A stretch of 8,901 nt of DNA from Alphaproteobacteria bacterium (GTDB lineage: Bacteria; Pseudomonadota; Alphaproteobacteria; Rickettsiales; SXRF01), in NCBI GenBank assembly GCA_019243895.1, contig JAFATP010000304.1, positions 1-8,901 on the forward strand, read 5' to 3'. Below, in pieces: positions 1-7,323 of the stretch. The translations under genes were made by a program, and so were the position numbers. The first letter of the stretch is position 1. Every line of letters starts with the position of its first letter. The notes under the pieces are model-generated. The model searched no databases, was not told the DNA's origin, and saw only the letters and a program-made list of their open reading frames with translations.

Positions 1-1302
1 GCCCTTGGCCCCAATAACTCTATTTGCCCCTCATATACCGGTCTCATCGCCAAACTGGTTGCCTGCATGCAGGACGTCACCGCCTGGGCAACGCTTAATA
101 TCGTGGCGGTCTTGGGCGCGTATCTGGCGACAGCGGCGGCAATGGTGGCGGTGATCGCCGTGGCCGCTTTTGCATTTCAGCTAATGACGGGACGCGCGCG
201 GCGCGTTACCTCGGACACCGCCGTGCTGGCGGTTAAGATCGGCGCGGCGCTGTTTTACGCGGCCAATTTCGGCACCGTTTTTCCCTTGATCATGAGCATC
301 GCCAATGAGCTGGTAGGCTACGCCAGCCAATTCGTCTCCAACCAGCTGGCGCTGGCGTGCCCCTTCAGTATCACCCTGTGGAACAGGATGGATTGCGCGC
401 TGAACCAGCTGATAGGAGGTCTTCTCCCGCCGATGACACTGGCCTCCGGGTTTCTCGGTTTTCTTGTGGCGTGCATCTTTTCCGGCCCGGTGGGATTTTC
501 CATATTTCTGATCGGGCTCGGTATTCTTTATATGGCGATCATGGCCGCCCTGAAAGCGGTGTTCACGTTTCTGAACGCCTATATCGGCATTGCGCTGCTG
601 GCGATCATTTCTCCCCTTATGATCCCTATGGTGATGCTGCGCGTCACCAAGCCGTATTTCGATAAGTGGTTGCGCCTGATTTTCGGCATGATGCTGCAGC
701 CTGTGTTTCTTTTCGCCTATTTGTCCATTATGCTGGCCACCTTCGATGTCGTGGTGTTTTCCGGCCCCAAATCGCTTTATGTTACCGTGGCGGGAGCGCA
801 GGCCACCGTGCCGGGATTCCAGTTCGGCCAGTATATGCTGGCGACGGGGGCGTATGAAGAAGGCTCCGCCATGGACGCCAGCGTCAACCTCAACCCTAAG
901 GAGCTAGCGGGACAGCTGGGGCTGCCAAATGTCGACACGGGCATCGGCGGCGCCTGGAAAAAAGCGGCGGTCGGTCTGAACGCCCAATATAATTCCCTTG
1001 TCGGCAACAATGCTGCAGTGCAGGTGCCGGTGCGGCGGGTGAATTTTACTAAAATGGCCATCGCGCGGGGAACCTGTCAGGCGAATGCCGATAATAACAG
1101 TGTATGCAACACCACGTTTATTGTTCAACTGTTGATGTCGTGCATTATGAGCTTCGTCGTTCTTTACATTATTTACGTGCTTCAGGATTATGTGCCTTAC
1201 ATGGGATCGTTCATCTCCGGCGAAATCATGTCGATTCCCAACCTGGGCGATATGGCGGGTAAATCACTGGATAGCGTAGCGGGCGCGGTGACCGGAAAAT
1301 GA
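1..1302 (+). CDS. virB6: VirB6/TrbL-family T4SS inner-membrane protein, 5'-partial (paralog 1)
   Basis: This is a polytopic inner-membrane channel subunit of a type IV secretion system. The frame is open from base 1. The first in-window ATG is at 67, but the 22 codons before it (ending ICPSYTGLIAKLVAC) align with the segment just before the membrane domain of the third paralog (DICIPSAGTGIISKIVA), so the true start lies upstream. Counting from the ATG at 67, hydrophobic stretches lie near residues 8-40, 53-82, 124-190, 203-228 and 351-373. The family core is visible around 180-220: a SPLMIP stretch, a charged turn, then W201 and LQPVFLFAY, a pattern repeated in the next two genes. A long polar loop (about 228-350) has cysteines at 337 and 347; C100 and C110 sit in an earlier loop. 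The stop overlaps the next start as ATGA, implying translational coupling. Family assignment is strong; the transported substrate cannot be read from sequence. Confidence 0.88.
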   Translation, partial: ALGPNNSICPSYTGLIAKLVACMQDVTAWATLNIVAVLGAYLATAAAMVAVIAVAAFAFQLMTGRARRVTSDTAVLAVKIGAALFYAANFGTVFPLIMSIANELVGYASQFVSNQLALACPFSITLWNRMDCALNQLIGGLLPPMTLASGFLGFLVACIFSGPVGFSIFLIGLGILYMAIMAALKAVFTFLNAYIGIALLAIISPLMIPMVMLRVTKPYFDKWLRLIFGMMLQPVFLFAYLSIMLATFDVVVFSGPKSLYVTVAGAQATVPGFQFGQYMLATGAYEEGSAMDASVNLNPKELAGQLGLPNVDTGIGGAWKKAAVGLNAQYNSLVGNNAAVQVPVRRVNFTKMAIARGTCQANADNNSVCNTTFIVQLLMSCIMSFVVLYIIYVLQDYVPYMGSFISGEIMSIPNLGDMAGKSLDSVAGAVTGK

Positions 1303-2681
1303 ACGCGAGCATCGCCAGTCGCCGGGTTGCTTTTTTTGCCGTTCTTGTCATGGCGCTGGCCATCTTTATTCCGTCGGACATCGGCTGGCCCGTCGAGTTA
1401 TTGCGTTCCGCCCATGCACAGGGAGTGGGCCAAAATTGCGGTCCCGGCGCTACCTGCGACGCCAATCTGCAATGCGATCCTCTATTTAATGCATGCCAGC
1501 CGATCCCTGCATCGCCGGGCCCTACCATCAGCCTGCAGACATGCGCCGGTGCGGGAGGATTGGCCGCACCTCAGCCCTGGCAGGTTACGCGCATTATCGT
1601 GAATTGCGTGGACGGCACCATCCGCATGGCAGTCCTGGTCGGCATGACGGCGCTCTCGACCTACATGATGCCCATCGCGTTGATTATTTTCATTCTCGCC
1701 GTGTCTTTCAGCGGCGTGCGGCTGGCGCTGGCGGACGAGGATATGAAAGAGGACGCAATAGGATTTCTCCTGCGCCTCCTGCTGGTGATGGCTTTTTGCT
1801 ATAATATGGGCGGTCTGGCGGGAGTTCCGTTCATGGCCGTGGATGAGGGAGTGGCTATTGTGAGCGGCGGCGTGGCGCCGTGGGATCTGATCGACCTCTC
1901 GGTGGCAAAATTGCTTGGATTCAGCCCTCAGGTGACATTGGCGCAAGGGGTTCTGGGCGTTATCGGCGCATCGCTTTTTTCTTCCGGCACCGGCGCAGTG
2001 ATGTTTTTCTTAGGCTTTACCGTGATACTCCAGCTTCTCATGTTCATGTATCGCGCGGTTTACACGTATCTTCTCGCCGTCACCGTGATAGGATATTCAG
2101 TCTTCCTTTCCGCATTGGTGATCCCGCTGGCTATTTTTCAGAAGACGGACCGCTATTTCCAAAAATGGCTGGATATCCTTCTGGCGGCTATCCTGGTACC
2201 CATTATGCTTTTCGCGTTCCTCGGCATATTCATGACCTTGGTGAATAATGCCATCGCGACGCTTTTCAATGTGCTGGGCAATGATTTTCAGTCCTTCTGG
2301 CGCGCCAGCCCCCCATATTTCAGCTGGATGCTGCTTTCCGACCCGGCGGTGCTGAAGCAGTATGAAACCCCGGCATCGCCGCAGGGCGCGGCGATGGTGC
2401 AATCTTTTGTAAACCCCCTGATGGGCCGCAGTATGAACCTGGACATCTTTAATCCCTCAGTGATCGATTTCGGGCCCGATCACTTTAAGCGTATGCAGGC
2501 CGTGGTGCTGGCGCTGGTTTCATTCGCATTGACGCTGTATGCAGTCACATCGCTTTTGTCGGCAATTCCGGGTATCGCCGAAGACATCGCCGGGGTGATG
2601 ACGGGAATCGGGTATGAAGATCTGCCGATGGGACAGCTAAGCGGGGCTCTGAGCGGCGGCGCGGGGGGAGGAATCACTTAA
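1299..2681 (+). CDS. virB6: VirB6/TrbL-family T4SS membrane protein with Cys-rich exported N-terminus (paralog 2)
   Basis: This 460-residue protein is the second tandem VirB6 paralog. It opens with a signal-like segment: basic R8 and R9, a hydrophobic run at about 11-25, then a long polar stretch to a probable signal peptidase site after A40 (SAHA-Q). Next comes a cysteine-rich region (C47, C53, C59, C66, C82, C103) that should lie in the periplasm. Hydrophobic segments follow near 112-146, 154-180, 212-250, 253-280, 292-316 and 400-425. The VirB6 core is at about 275-310: ALVIPLAIF, a charged turn, W290, then LVPIMLFAF. The C-terminus is Gly/Ser-rich. It is longer than Agrobacterium VirB6 (about 295 residues), mainly through the N-terminal extension. 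The start overlaps the previous stop (ATGA) and lacks a strong ribosome site, so translation probably depends on coupling. The membrane domain is clear; the role of the Cys region is unknown. Confidence 0.87.
   Translation: MNASIASRRVAFFAVLVMALAIFIPSDIGWPVELLRSAHAQGVGQNCGPGATCDANLQCDPLFNACQPIPASPGPTISLQTCAGAGGLAAPQPWQVTRIIVNCVDGTIRMAVLVGMTALSTYMMPIALIIFILAVSFSGVRLALADEDMKEDAIGFLLRLLLVMAFCYNMGGLAGVPFMAVDEGVAIVSGGVAPWDLIDLSVAKLLGFSPQVTLAQGVLGVIGASLFSSGTGAVMFFLGFTVILQLLMFMYRAVYTYLLAVTVIGYSVFLSALVIPLAIFQKTDRYFQKWLDILLAAILVPIMLFAFLGIFMTLVNNAIATLFNVLGNDFQSFWRASPPYFSWMLLSDPAVLKQYETPASPQGAAMVQSFVNPLMGRSMNLDIFNPSVIDFGPDHFKRMQAVVLALVSFALTLYAVTSLLSAIPGIAEDIAGVMTGIGYEDLPMGQLSGALSGGAGGGIT
2665..2673 (+). 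promoter_or_regulatory. Shine-Dalgarno site for VirB6 paralog 3
   Basis: GGGGAGGAA, a good anti-16S match, ends 11 bp before the ATG at 2685 and lies within the last codons of the preceding gene. It supports this start and tight coupling of the two genes. Confidence 0.6.
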
Positions 2682-2684
2682 ACC

Positions 2685-4142
2685 ATGCGGAAGATATCAA
2701 AGATAGTGTCACTGGGCGTCCTTTCGCTGGTGAGTTTCTTTCTCCTGCCGGTGCAAGAAGGAAGGATCGGCTTCGGTATTCCTTCGGCTCATGCCCAAAG
2801 CTTCAACGACCCATGCGACAATAATAATCCCTGCGATGTCGGATTGGTATGCACTTCGAAGTGCGGTGGAAATGCCGTTTGTAAATATCCTTCGGCATCG
2901 CAGTCGAAAAATTGCACTTATAACGAGAATTACGACATCTGCATTCCTTCCGCCGGCACCGGGATTATCAGCAAGATCGTGGCGAATATTCAGTTCCTCG
3001 TCTCTGCCGTGGCGATGAATATGTATGAAACCATCCGCACCAGCGCAGACTTCCAACTGGCCGTGCGAATGCTGCTCACGCTGTATGTGGCGATTTATGC
3101 CATTATGTTTTTATTCGGCTTAACGCAGCTCACCCTGGTGGATTTCATGATCCGTTCCATTAAAGTGGGCATCGTGGCGCTGATCCTGTCACCCTCTTCC
3201 TGGATCTTCTTTTACAGCATCGTGGGAAACTTCTTTCAGGGCGGGCGGGATGAGCTGATACAGAAGCTGCTGCAGATCGCGCTGGGCGCACTGGGAGCGG
3301 GTGCTGCTGCGCCTCCGGGGGCGCCGTTTGCTCCCCTGGACAATGCCTTGGCGAATATCACCTCGGCCAAAATGCACGCAGTGATCATCGCCACGTTTTT
3401 GACCGGGCCGTATGGGCTTATTTTCGGCTTGCTGATTCTCTATGGGCTCGGTTCCTTCGCGGCATCGGTCGTGCAGGTGATGTGGATTTACTTGATGTCG
3501 GTGGTGGTGATGGCATTCCTCTTCGCGCTGGCGCCGCTTTTCTTCGCCTTTTTCCTATTCAGCCGAACGCGAGGGCTGTTTGACGGGTGGATAAACCAGC
3601 TGGTGAGCGTAAGCCTGCAGCCGGTATTCATGTTCGCTTTCTTCGCCTTTTTCTCGCTGCTGGTGCAGGCGTCCCTGGCGAATCTGCTGGCGTTACCGGT
3701 ATGCAAAACCAAGGCGGCGGAGCTGTTTCAGGGCACGCCATTCGGCATGGAAGCGCCGCGCTTCATGAATTGTAAGAGAGTCAACAACGTCATTCAATTA
3801 AACACGTGCCAGGAATATGGTGGGCCGTGGAGATTCACGGGGGCGGATTTCCCTGACGCGCCCGTGTTTCCTTTGAGCATTGTCGATGTTTTGATCTTCC
3901 TGATTATCGTGCAGCTGGCGTGGCGCTTTAACGGCATCGCCGTCAATATCGCGAAGGATATCTCCGGCGCCATCACTGACCTGAATATGGAAGGGGCCAA
4001 GCTTGTGCAGGTGTTCGAACCATTCCAGAAAGGGCTGGCGCAGGAGGCATCTAAAATGGCGGCGGGAGCGAAGGACGCCAATAAAGAGCATATGGAGCAG
4101 ATTATCGAAGGCTTAAGCGGGCACCGTCCGAAATTGGGCTGA
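2685..4142 (+). CDS. virB6: VirB6/TrbL-family T4SS membrane protein with Cys-rich exported N-terminus (paralog 3)
   Basis: This 485-residue protein is the third VirB6 paralog. The N-terminus has basic residues (MRKISK), a hydrophobic run at about 7-23, and a likely cleavage site after A37 (AHA-QS), again with an unusually long gap between them. Seven cysteines follow at 44, 50, 56, 60, 66, 77 and 86; the first three keep the C-x5-CD-x4-C spacing seen in paralog 2. Hydrophobic segments lie near 98-112, 126-150, 158-182, 232-292, 303-332 and 396-416. The VirB6 core is at about 283-322: APLFFAFFLF, a charged turn, W302 and LQPVFMFAFF. A later polar loop has C340, C363 and C375. The cytosolic-looking tail is charged and helical (KDANKEHMEQIIEGL). 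A GGGGAGGAA ribosome site at 2665-2673 lies inside the end of the previous gene, 11 bp before the ATG, and the gap to that gene is 3 bp, so the two are cotranscribed. Confidence 0.88.
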   Translation: MRKISKIVSLGVLSLVSFFLLPVQEGRIGFGIPSAHAQSFNDPCDNNNPCDVGLVCTSKCGGNAVCKYPSASQSKNCTYNENYDICIPSAGTGIISKIVANIQFLVSAVAMNMYETIRTSADFQLAVRMLLTLYVAIYAIMFLFGLTQLTLVDFMIRSIKVGIVALILSPSSWIFFYSIVGNFFQGGRDELIQKLLQIALGALGAGAAAPPGAPFAPLDNALANITSAKMHAVIIATFLTGPYGLIFGLLILYGLGSFAASVVQVMWIYLMSVVVMAFLFALAPLFFAFFLFSRTRGLFDGWINQLVSVSLQPVFMFAFFAFFSLLVQASLANLLALPVCKTKAAELFQGTPFGMEAPRFMNCKRVNNVIQLNTCQEYGGPWRFTGADFPDAPVFPLSIVDVLIFLIIVQLAWRFNGIAVNIAKDISGAITDLNMEGAKLVQVFEPFQKGLAQEASKMAAGAKDANKEHMEQIIEGLSGHRPKLG

Positions 4143-4149
4143 CGGACGC

Positions 4150-4178
4150 TTGACCCCGCGGGCGTCTTCCGGTATATC
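4150..4178 (+). promoter_or_regulatory. Candidate sigma-70 promoter ahead of the small lipoprotein gene
   Basis: TTGACC at 4150-4155 matches 5 of 6 bases of the -35 consensus. After exactly 17 bp, TATATC at 4173-4178 matches 4 of 6 bases of the -10 consensus. Transcription would begin near 4185, almost at the ATG (4188), giving a nearly leaderless message. This is inference from motif and spacing only; the gene may instead be read from the upstream operon promoter. Confidence 0.35.
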
Positions 4179-4182
4179 GGAA
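4167..4182 (+). repeat. Small inverted repeat (possible hairpin) over the lipoprotein ribosome site
   Basis: TTCCG (4167-4171) and CGGAA (4178-4182) are perfect inverted repeats. An inner G-T wobble pair would leave a 4-base TATA loop. The right arm contains GGAA, the only ribosome-site-like sequence before the ATG at 4188, so folding in a readthrough transcript could hide it. The stem is short and may be chance. Confidence 0.35.
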
Positions 4183-4187
4183 CCGTT

Positions 4188-4343
4188 ATGGCAATACGCC
4201 TTACCGCTATTGGTTTATTGATGTGCGCGCTGCTGTGCGCCTGCACCAGCGCCGCGCCGCCGGATTTGAAAAGTCCCTGCACGGGCATTGCGGGCAGTCC
4301 CTGCGAGCGCCGTCCCGTGAATGACTGGTGGATGCAGGGTTAA
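4188..4343 (+). CDS. virB7: VirB7-like small T4SS lipoprotein
   Basis: This 51-residue protein has a short N-terminus (MAIR), a hydrophobic core and a lipobox (LCAC) that places the lipidated cysteine at C19, followed by T-S, compatible with outer-membrane sorting. The mature part is about 33 residues: a Pro-rich linker, two SPC motifs (C31, C39) spaced SPC-x5-SPC, then ERRPVNDWW near the C-terminus. VirB7 proteins are tiny lipoproteins that stabilise the VirB9/VirB10 outer-membrane core of T4SS, often through cysteines. Size, lipobox, extra cysteines and position directly after three VirB6 genes fit that role. It starts 45 bp after paralog 3 ends. Only a weak GGAA ribosome site (4179-4182) precedes the ATG. 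The coding call is good; the VirB7 name is inferred from size and context, since this family is too short and variable to assign by sequence alone. Confidence 0.65.
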   Translation: MAIRLTAIGLLMCALLCACTSAAPPDLKSPCTGIAGSPCERRPVNDWWMQG

Positions 4344-4371
4344 CCGCTCCCGCGCTTTTTATTCTCTTTTT

Positions 4372-4375
4372 GAGG
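4372..4375 (+). promoter_or_regulatory. Ribosome site deciding the addB start
   Basis: GAGG lies 9 bp before the ATG at 4385 and 3 bp before the ATG at 4379. It favours 4385 and argues against the longer reading from 4328, which would overlap the lipoprotein gene and add an atypical hydrophobic leader. Confidence 0.5.
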
Positions 4376-4384
4376 CGTATGACG

Positions 4385-7309
4385 ATGAGCGCCATCTATA
4401 CTTTTCCCGCAGAAAAATCGTTTATCGACCTTCTCGCCGCCTATGTGCTGCGGCAGCCGCCCGTCACCGGAATGCTGGTGCTGTTACCCACGCGGCGAAG
4501 CTGCATTGCGCTGCGCGAGGCGTGCCTACGCATGAGCAGCGGTGCTGCGCTGCTATTGCCGCGCATCCAGCCCTTAGGCGACGTGGAGGAGGAAGCGCTG
4601 TTCGCGGAATCCTGGCTGGAAAGCGAGCTGGGCGAGCCGCTCGCTCAACTTAAGCCGGCAATTCCCCGCATGCACAGGGAAATCGTTCTAGCGCGCCTCA
4701 TCGTGGAACAGGCCGAAGCGCTGGGCGTTCCCGCCGACATGGAGCAGGCTACGCTGCTGGCGCGCGAGCTCGCGCGATTAATGGACTCTGTGGAGCGGGA
4801 GGAGCTTTCCTTCGCGCAGCTGCCGGCGCTGGCGCCTGAAGCGCTGGCGGGTCATTGGCAGCTTACGCTGAGCGTCTTAAGCATCATCAGCGAGCGTTGG
4901 CCGCGCCTGCTGGAAAGAGAGGGATACATGAACCCGGTAGCGCGCCGCAACGCGCTGCTGCGCGCCCTGGCGGCGCAATGGGAACGCTCGCCTCCGGCTT
5001 ACGGTGTCATCGCCGCCGGTTCCACCGGCAGTCTCCCCGCCACCGCAGCGCTGCTGAAAGCCGTGGCGTCCTTGCCTGGCGGCCGCGTGATCCTGCCGGG
5101 GCTGGACGGCGATTCGCCGGCGGATATATGGGATAAAATCGAGGAGAGTCACCCCCAGTTCGGCATGAAGCAATTGCTGGAGCGCCTGGATATCGATCGC
5201 GGGCAGGTGCGGTTATGGGATGATCCGCGCATTCCGCCTTCCTGTCCGCCGCAGCGCATGGCCTTATGGCGCGCGGCGTTGCAGCCGGCATCCACCGTGC
5301 AGGATTGGGCGGAACCGTCGGGGATTAAGGATAACGCCGTCACAGGGCTGAAGGACATGCACCGGCTGGAGGTGGAAACTCCGCAGGAGGAAGCGCGGGT
5401 GATTGCGCTGCTGTTGCGGGAAGTGCTGGAAACGCCGGAGAAAACCGCTGCCGTAGTTACCCAAGACCGCGCGCTGGCGCGCCGCGTTGCCGCGGAAATG
5501 CAGGCGCTGGGCATTGCGATTGACGATAGCGCGGGCGGGCGGCTGTTGAGTTTGGAGCAGGGTGTTTTTCTTCAGCTGGTGGCGGAGGAGGCGCTTTCGC
5601 AGGCCGCGCCGGTGGCGCTGCTTTCCGTGCTGAAGCACCCGCTGGCGGCATGTGGCATGACGCCGGCGGAGTGTCGGGCGGCGGCGCGCATGCTGGAGCG
5701 TTTGGCGCTGCGCGGCGTGCGGCCCGCGGAAGGCTTCGCTTCCTTGCGGCATGCCGCAGCGGGGCAGGCCGAGGCCGCGGTTCTGCTGGCGGCGCTGGAA
5801 AAGAGCATGGCGGAATTCTCTTCCGCGCTGCGGCAGGGGCGGCTGCCGTTTGCCCGCCTGCTGGCATTGCACCTGGCGGCGGCGGAGCGATTGGCCGAAA
5901 CGCCGGAAGAAGAAGGAGCGCGGCGGCTATGGTCGGGAGACGGAGGCAGGGCCCTGGCCGAGGCGCTGGCGGCGCTGCGTGGACATGCCGAGGCGGTGGG
6001 CACGATAGAGGCCGGGCATTATCCTGCGTTGTTCGTCACGCTGCTTTCCGGAGAAGTCTATCGCCGCGCTTACGGCCTGCATCCGCGCCTGCATATTCTG
6101 AGTCCGATGGAAGCGCGGCTGCAACAGTATGACCGTGTGATTTTGGCCGGGCTGAACGAAGGCGCATGGCCTCCGGCGCTGCATGTTTCCCCGTGGATGA
6201 GCCGGCCCATGCAGCGCCAGTTTGGTCTTGCCGCGCCGGAACGCGCGGTGGGCATGAGCGCGCATGATTTCTACATGCTGTGTGCGGCGCGGGAACTGGT
6301 GCTTTCCCGCTCGCGCCGTCAGGAAGGCGCGCAGGCTGCAGCCTCCCGTTTCCTCTTGCGCCTGGATACGCTGCTGCACGCGCATGAGGGAAAACCATAT
6401 GCCTGGCCGGCGCTGCCGCACGTGGGCTGGATGTGCGCACTACAGCGGTCGCAGCCGAAGCCTTGCCTGCCGCGTCCCGCGCCTACGCCGCCACTTACGG
6501 CGCGGCCGCGGCAGCTCAGTGTCACCGATATCGAGCGATGGCTGCGCGATCCTTATATGATTTATGCGCGCCACGTGTTGCGGCTCAAACCGCTGGACCC
6601 CATTGACCAGGAACCAGGCGGCAGGGAGTTGGGAACCGTCATTCACGATGCGCTTCGCCGCTTCGCCGGGCACGGGCGCGGCGCATCGCTGGAAACCTTG
6701 CTGGAATGCGGCCGCCAGGCATTTGCCGTGTTCGCCGCGCGGCCGGGAGTGCGGGCGTTCTGGTGGCCGCGTTTCGAGGCGATTGCCGCCTGGATTATCG
6801 AGCAGGAACGCCGCCGCCCGCCGATTCAGCATCAATACGCCGAATGCAGCGGCGAAATCTCCTGGGAAGCGCCGGGCGGCCCGTTCACGCTCCGCACCCG
6901 CCTGGATCGCATTGAACTGCACCCCGACGGCGGCGCCACCATTATCGATTACAAAACGGGAGGCGTGCCCAAAATACCGGAAATCCGCGCGCATCTTGCG
7001 CCGCAGCTTCCGCTGGAGGCCTACATCTTATGCGAAGGCCAGGTGCAAGGCGTGGCGCATGCGCCTTCCCGCATCGCCGATTTATGCTACTGGAAGCTGG
7101 CCGGAGGCGCCAACGAAGCCGTTTGCCTATCGGAGAAAGCGGAAGTGGCTGCCCTGATTGCCGCAGCGCGCGAGAAGGTGCAGGAATTAGTGGCGGCGTT
7201 TGACGACGAGAATACTGCGTACCTGGCGGTGCCGGATGCCGCGCTGATGCCCCGTTTTAACGATTACGCACACCTGGAACGGCAGGCCGAGTGGGAAATG
7301 GAGGGATGA
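4385..7309 (+). CDS. addB: AddB, nuclease subunit of the AddAB double-strand-break repair enzyme (alphaproteobacterial type)
   Basis: AddB pairs with AddA to unwind and trim double-strand DNA ends and prepare 3' ends for RecA. The 974-residue product is near full family length. It starts with YTFPAEKSF where a working helicase would have a Walker A loop, then LLPTRR (33-38) and LLLPRIQPLGDVEEE (56-70), typical of the alphaproteobacterial group. A UvrD-like motif, DRVILAGLNEGAWP, begins at D583. The C-terminal nuclease spans about 711-960: H754 in LGTVIHDAL, D841 in RLDRIEL, and D855/K857 in IIDYKTG, the complete PD-(D/E)xK set. The Cys-x2-Cys-x5-Cys iron-sulfur ligands of Bacillus AddB are absent. 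I chose the ATG at 4385 because GAGG (4372-4375) lies 9 bp before it; the ATG at 4379 has only 3 bp spacing. It begins 41 bp after the lipoprotein gene with no terminator between, so it may share that transcript. Confidence 0.95.
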   Translation: MSAIYTFPAEKSFIDLLAAYVLRQPPVTGMLVLLPTRRSCIALREACLRMSSGAALLLPRIQPLGDVEEEALFAESWLESELGEPLAQLKPAIPRMHREIVLARLIVEQAEALGVPADMEQATLLARELARLMDSVEREELSFAQLPALAPEALAGHWQLTLSVLSIISERWPRLLEREGYMNPVARRNALLRALAAQWERSPPAYGVIAAGSTGSLPATAALLKAVASLPGGRVILPGLDGDSPADIWDKIEESHPQFGMKQLLERLDIDRGQVRLWDDPRIPPSCPPQRMALWRAALQPASTVQDWAEPSGIKDNAVTGLKDMHRLEVETPQEEARVIALLLREVLETPEKTAAVVTQDRALARRVAAEMQALGIAIDDSAGGRLLSLEQGVFLQLVAEEALSQAAPVALLSVLKHPLAACGMTPAECRAAARMLERLALRGVRPAEGFASLRHAAAGQAEAAVLLAALEKSMAEFSSALRQGRLPFARLLALHLAAAERLAETPEEEGARRLWSGDGGRALAEALAALRGHAEAVGTIEAGHYPALFVTLLSGEVYRRAYGLHPRLHILSPMEARLQQYDRVILAGLNEGAWPPALHVSPWMSRPMQRQFGLAAPERAVGMSAHDFYMLCAARELVLSRSRRQEGAQAAASRFLLRLDTLLHAHEGKPYAWPALPHVGWMCALQRSQPKPCLPRPAPTPPLTARPRQLSVTDIERWLRDPYMIYARHVLRLKPLDPIDQEPGGRELGTVIHDALRRFAGHGRGASLETLLECGRQAFAVFAARPGVRAFWWPRFEAIAAWIIEQERRRPPIQHQYAECSGEISWEAPGGPFTLRTRLDRIELHPDGGATIIDYKTGGVPKIPEIRAHLAPQLPLEAYILCEGQVQGVAHAPSRIADLCYWKLAGGANEAVCLSEKAEVAALIAAAREKVQELVAAFDDENTAYLAVPDAALMPRFNDYAHLERQAEWEMEG

Positions 7310-7323
7310 TGCGTGAGGAAGCT

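Noticed and set aside
1226..1528. Minus-strand frame across the junction of VirB6 paralogs 1 and 2
   Set aside because: It covers two well-supported, translationally coupled plus-strand genes and shows no domain or ribosome site of its own.
4145..4166. GACGC/GCGTC inverted repeat after VirB6 paralog 3 as a terminator
   Set aside because: The stem is only 5 bp with a 12-base loop and has no T-run after it, so it is unlikely to stop transcription.
4328..4384. Longer addB start at 4328
   Set aside because: It overlaps the lipoprotein gene, has no ribosome site and adds a leader not expected in AddB; GAGG at 4372-4375 serves the ATG at 4385.
5264..5872. 202-codon minus-strand frame inside addB, plus other long antisense frames there
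   Set aside because: These are typical shadows in GC-rich coding sequence, Arg/Pro/Ala-rich and without motifs or ribosome sites; addB is intact on the plus strand.
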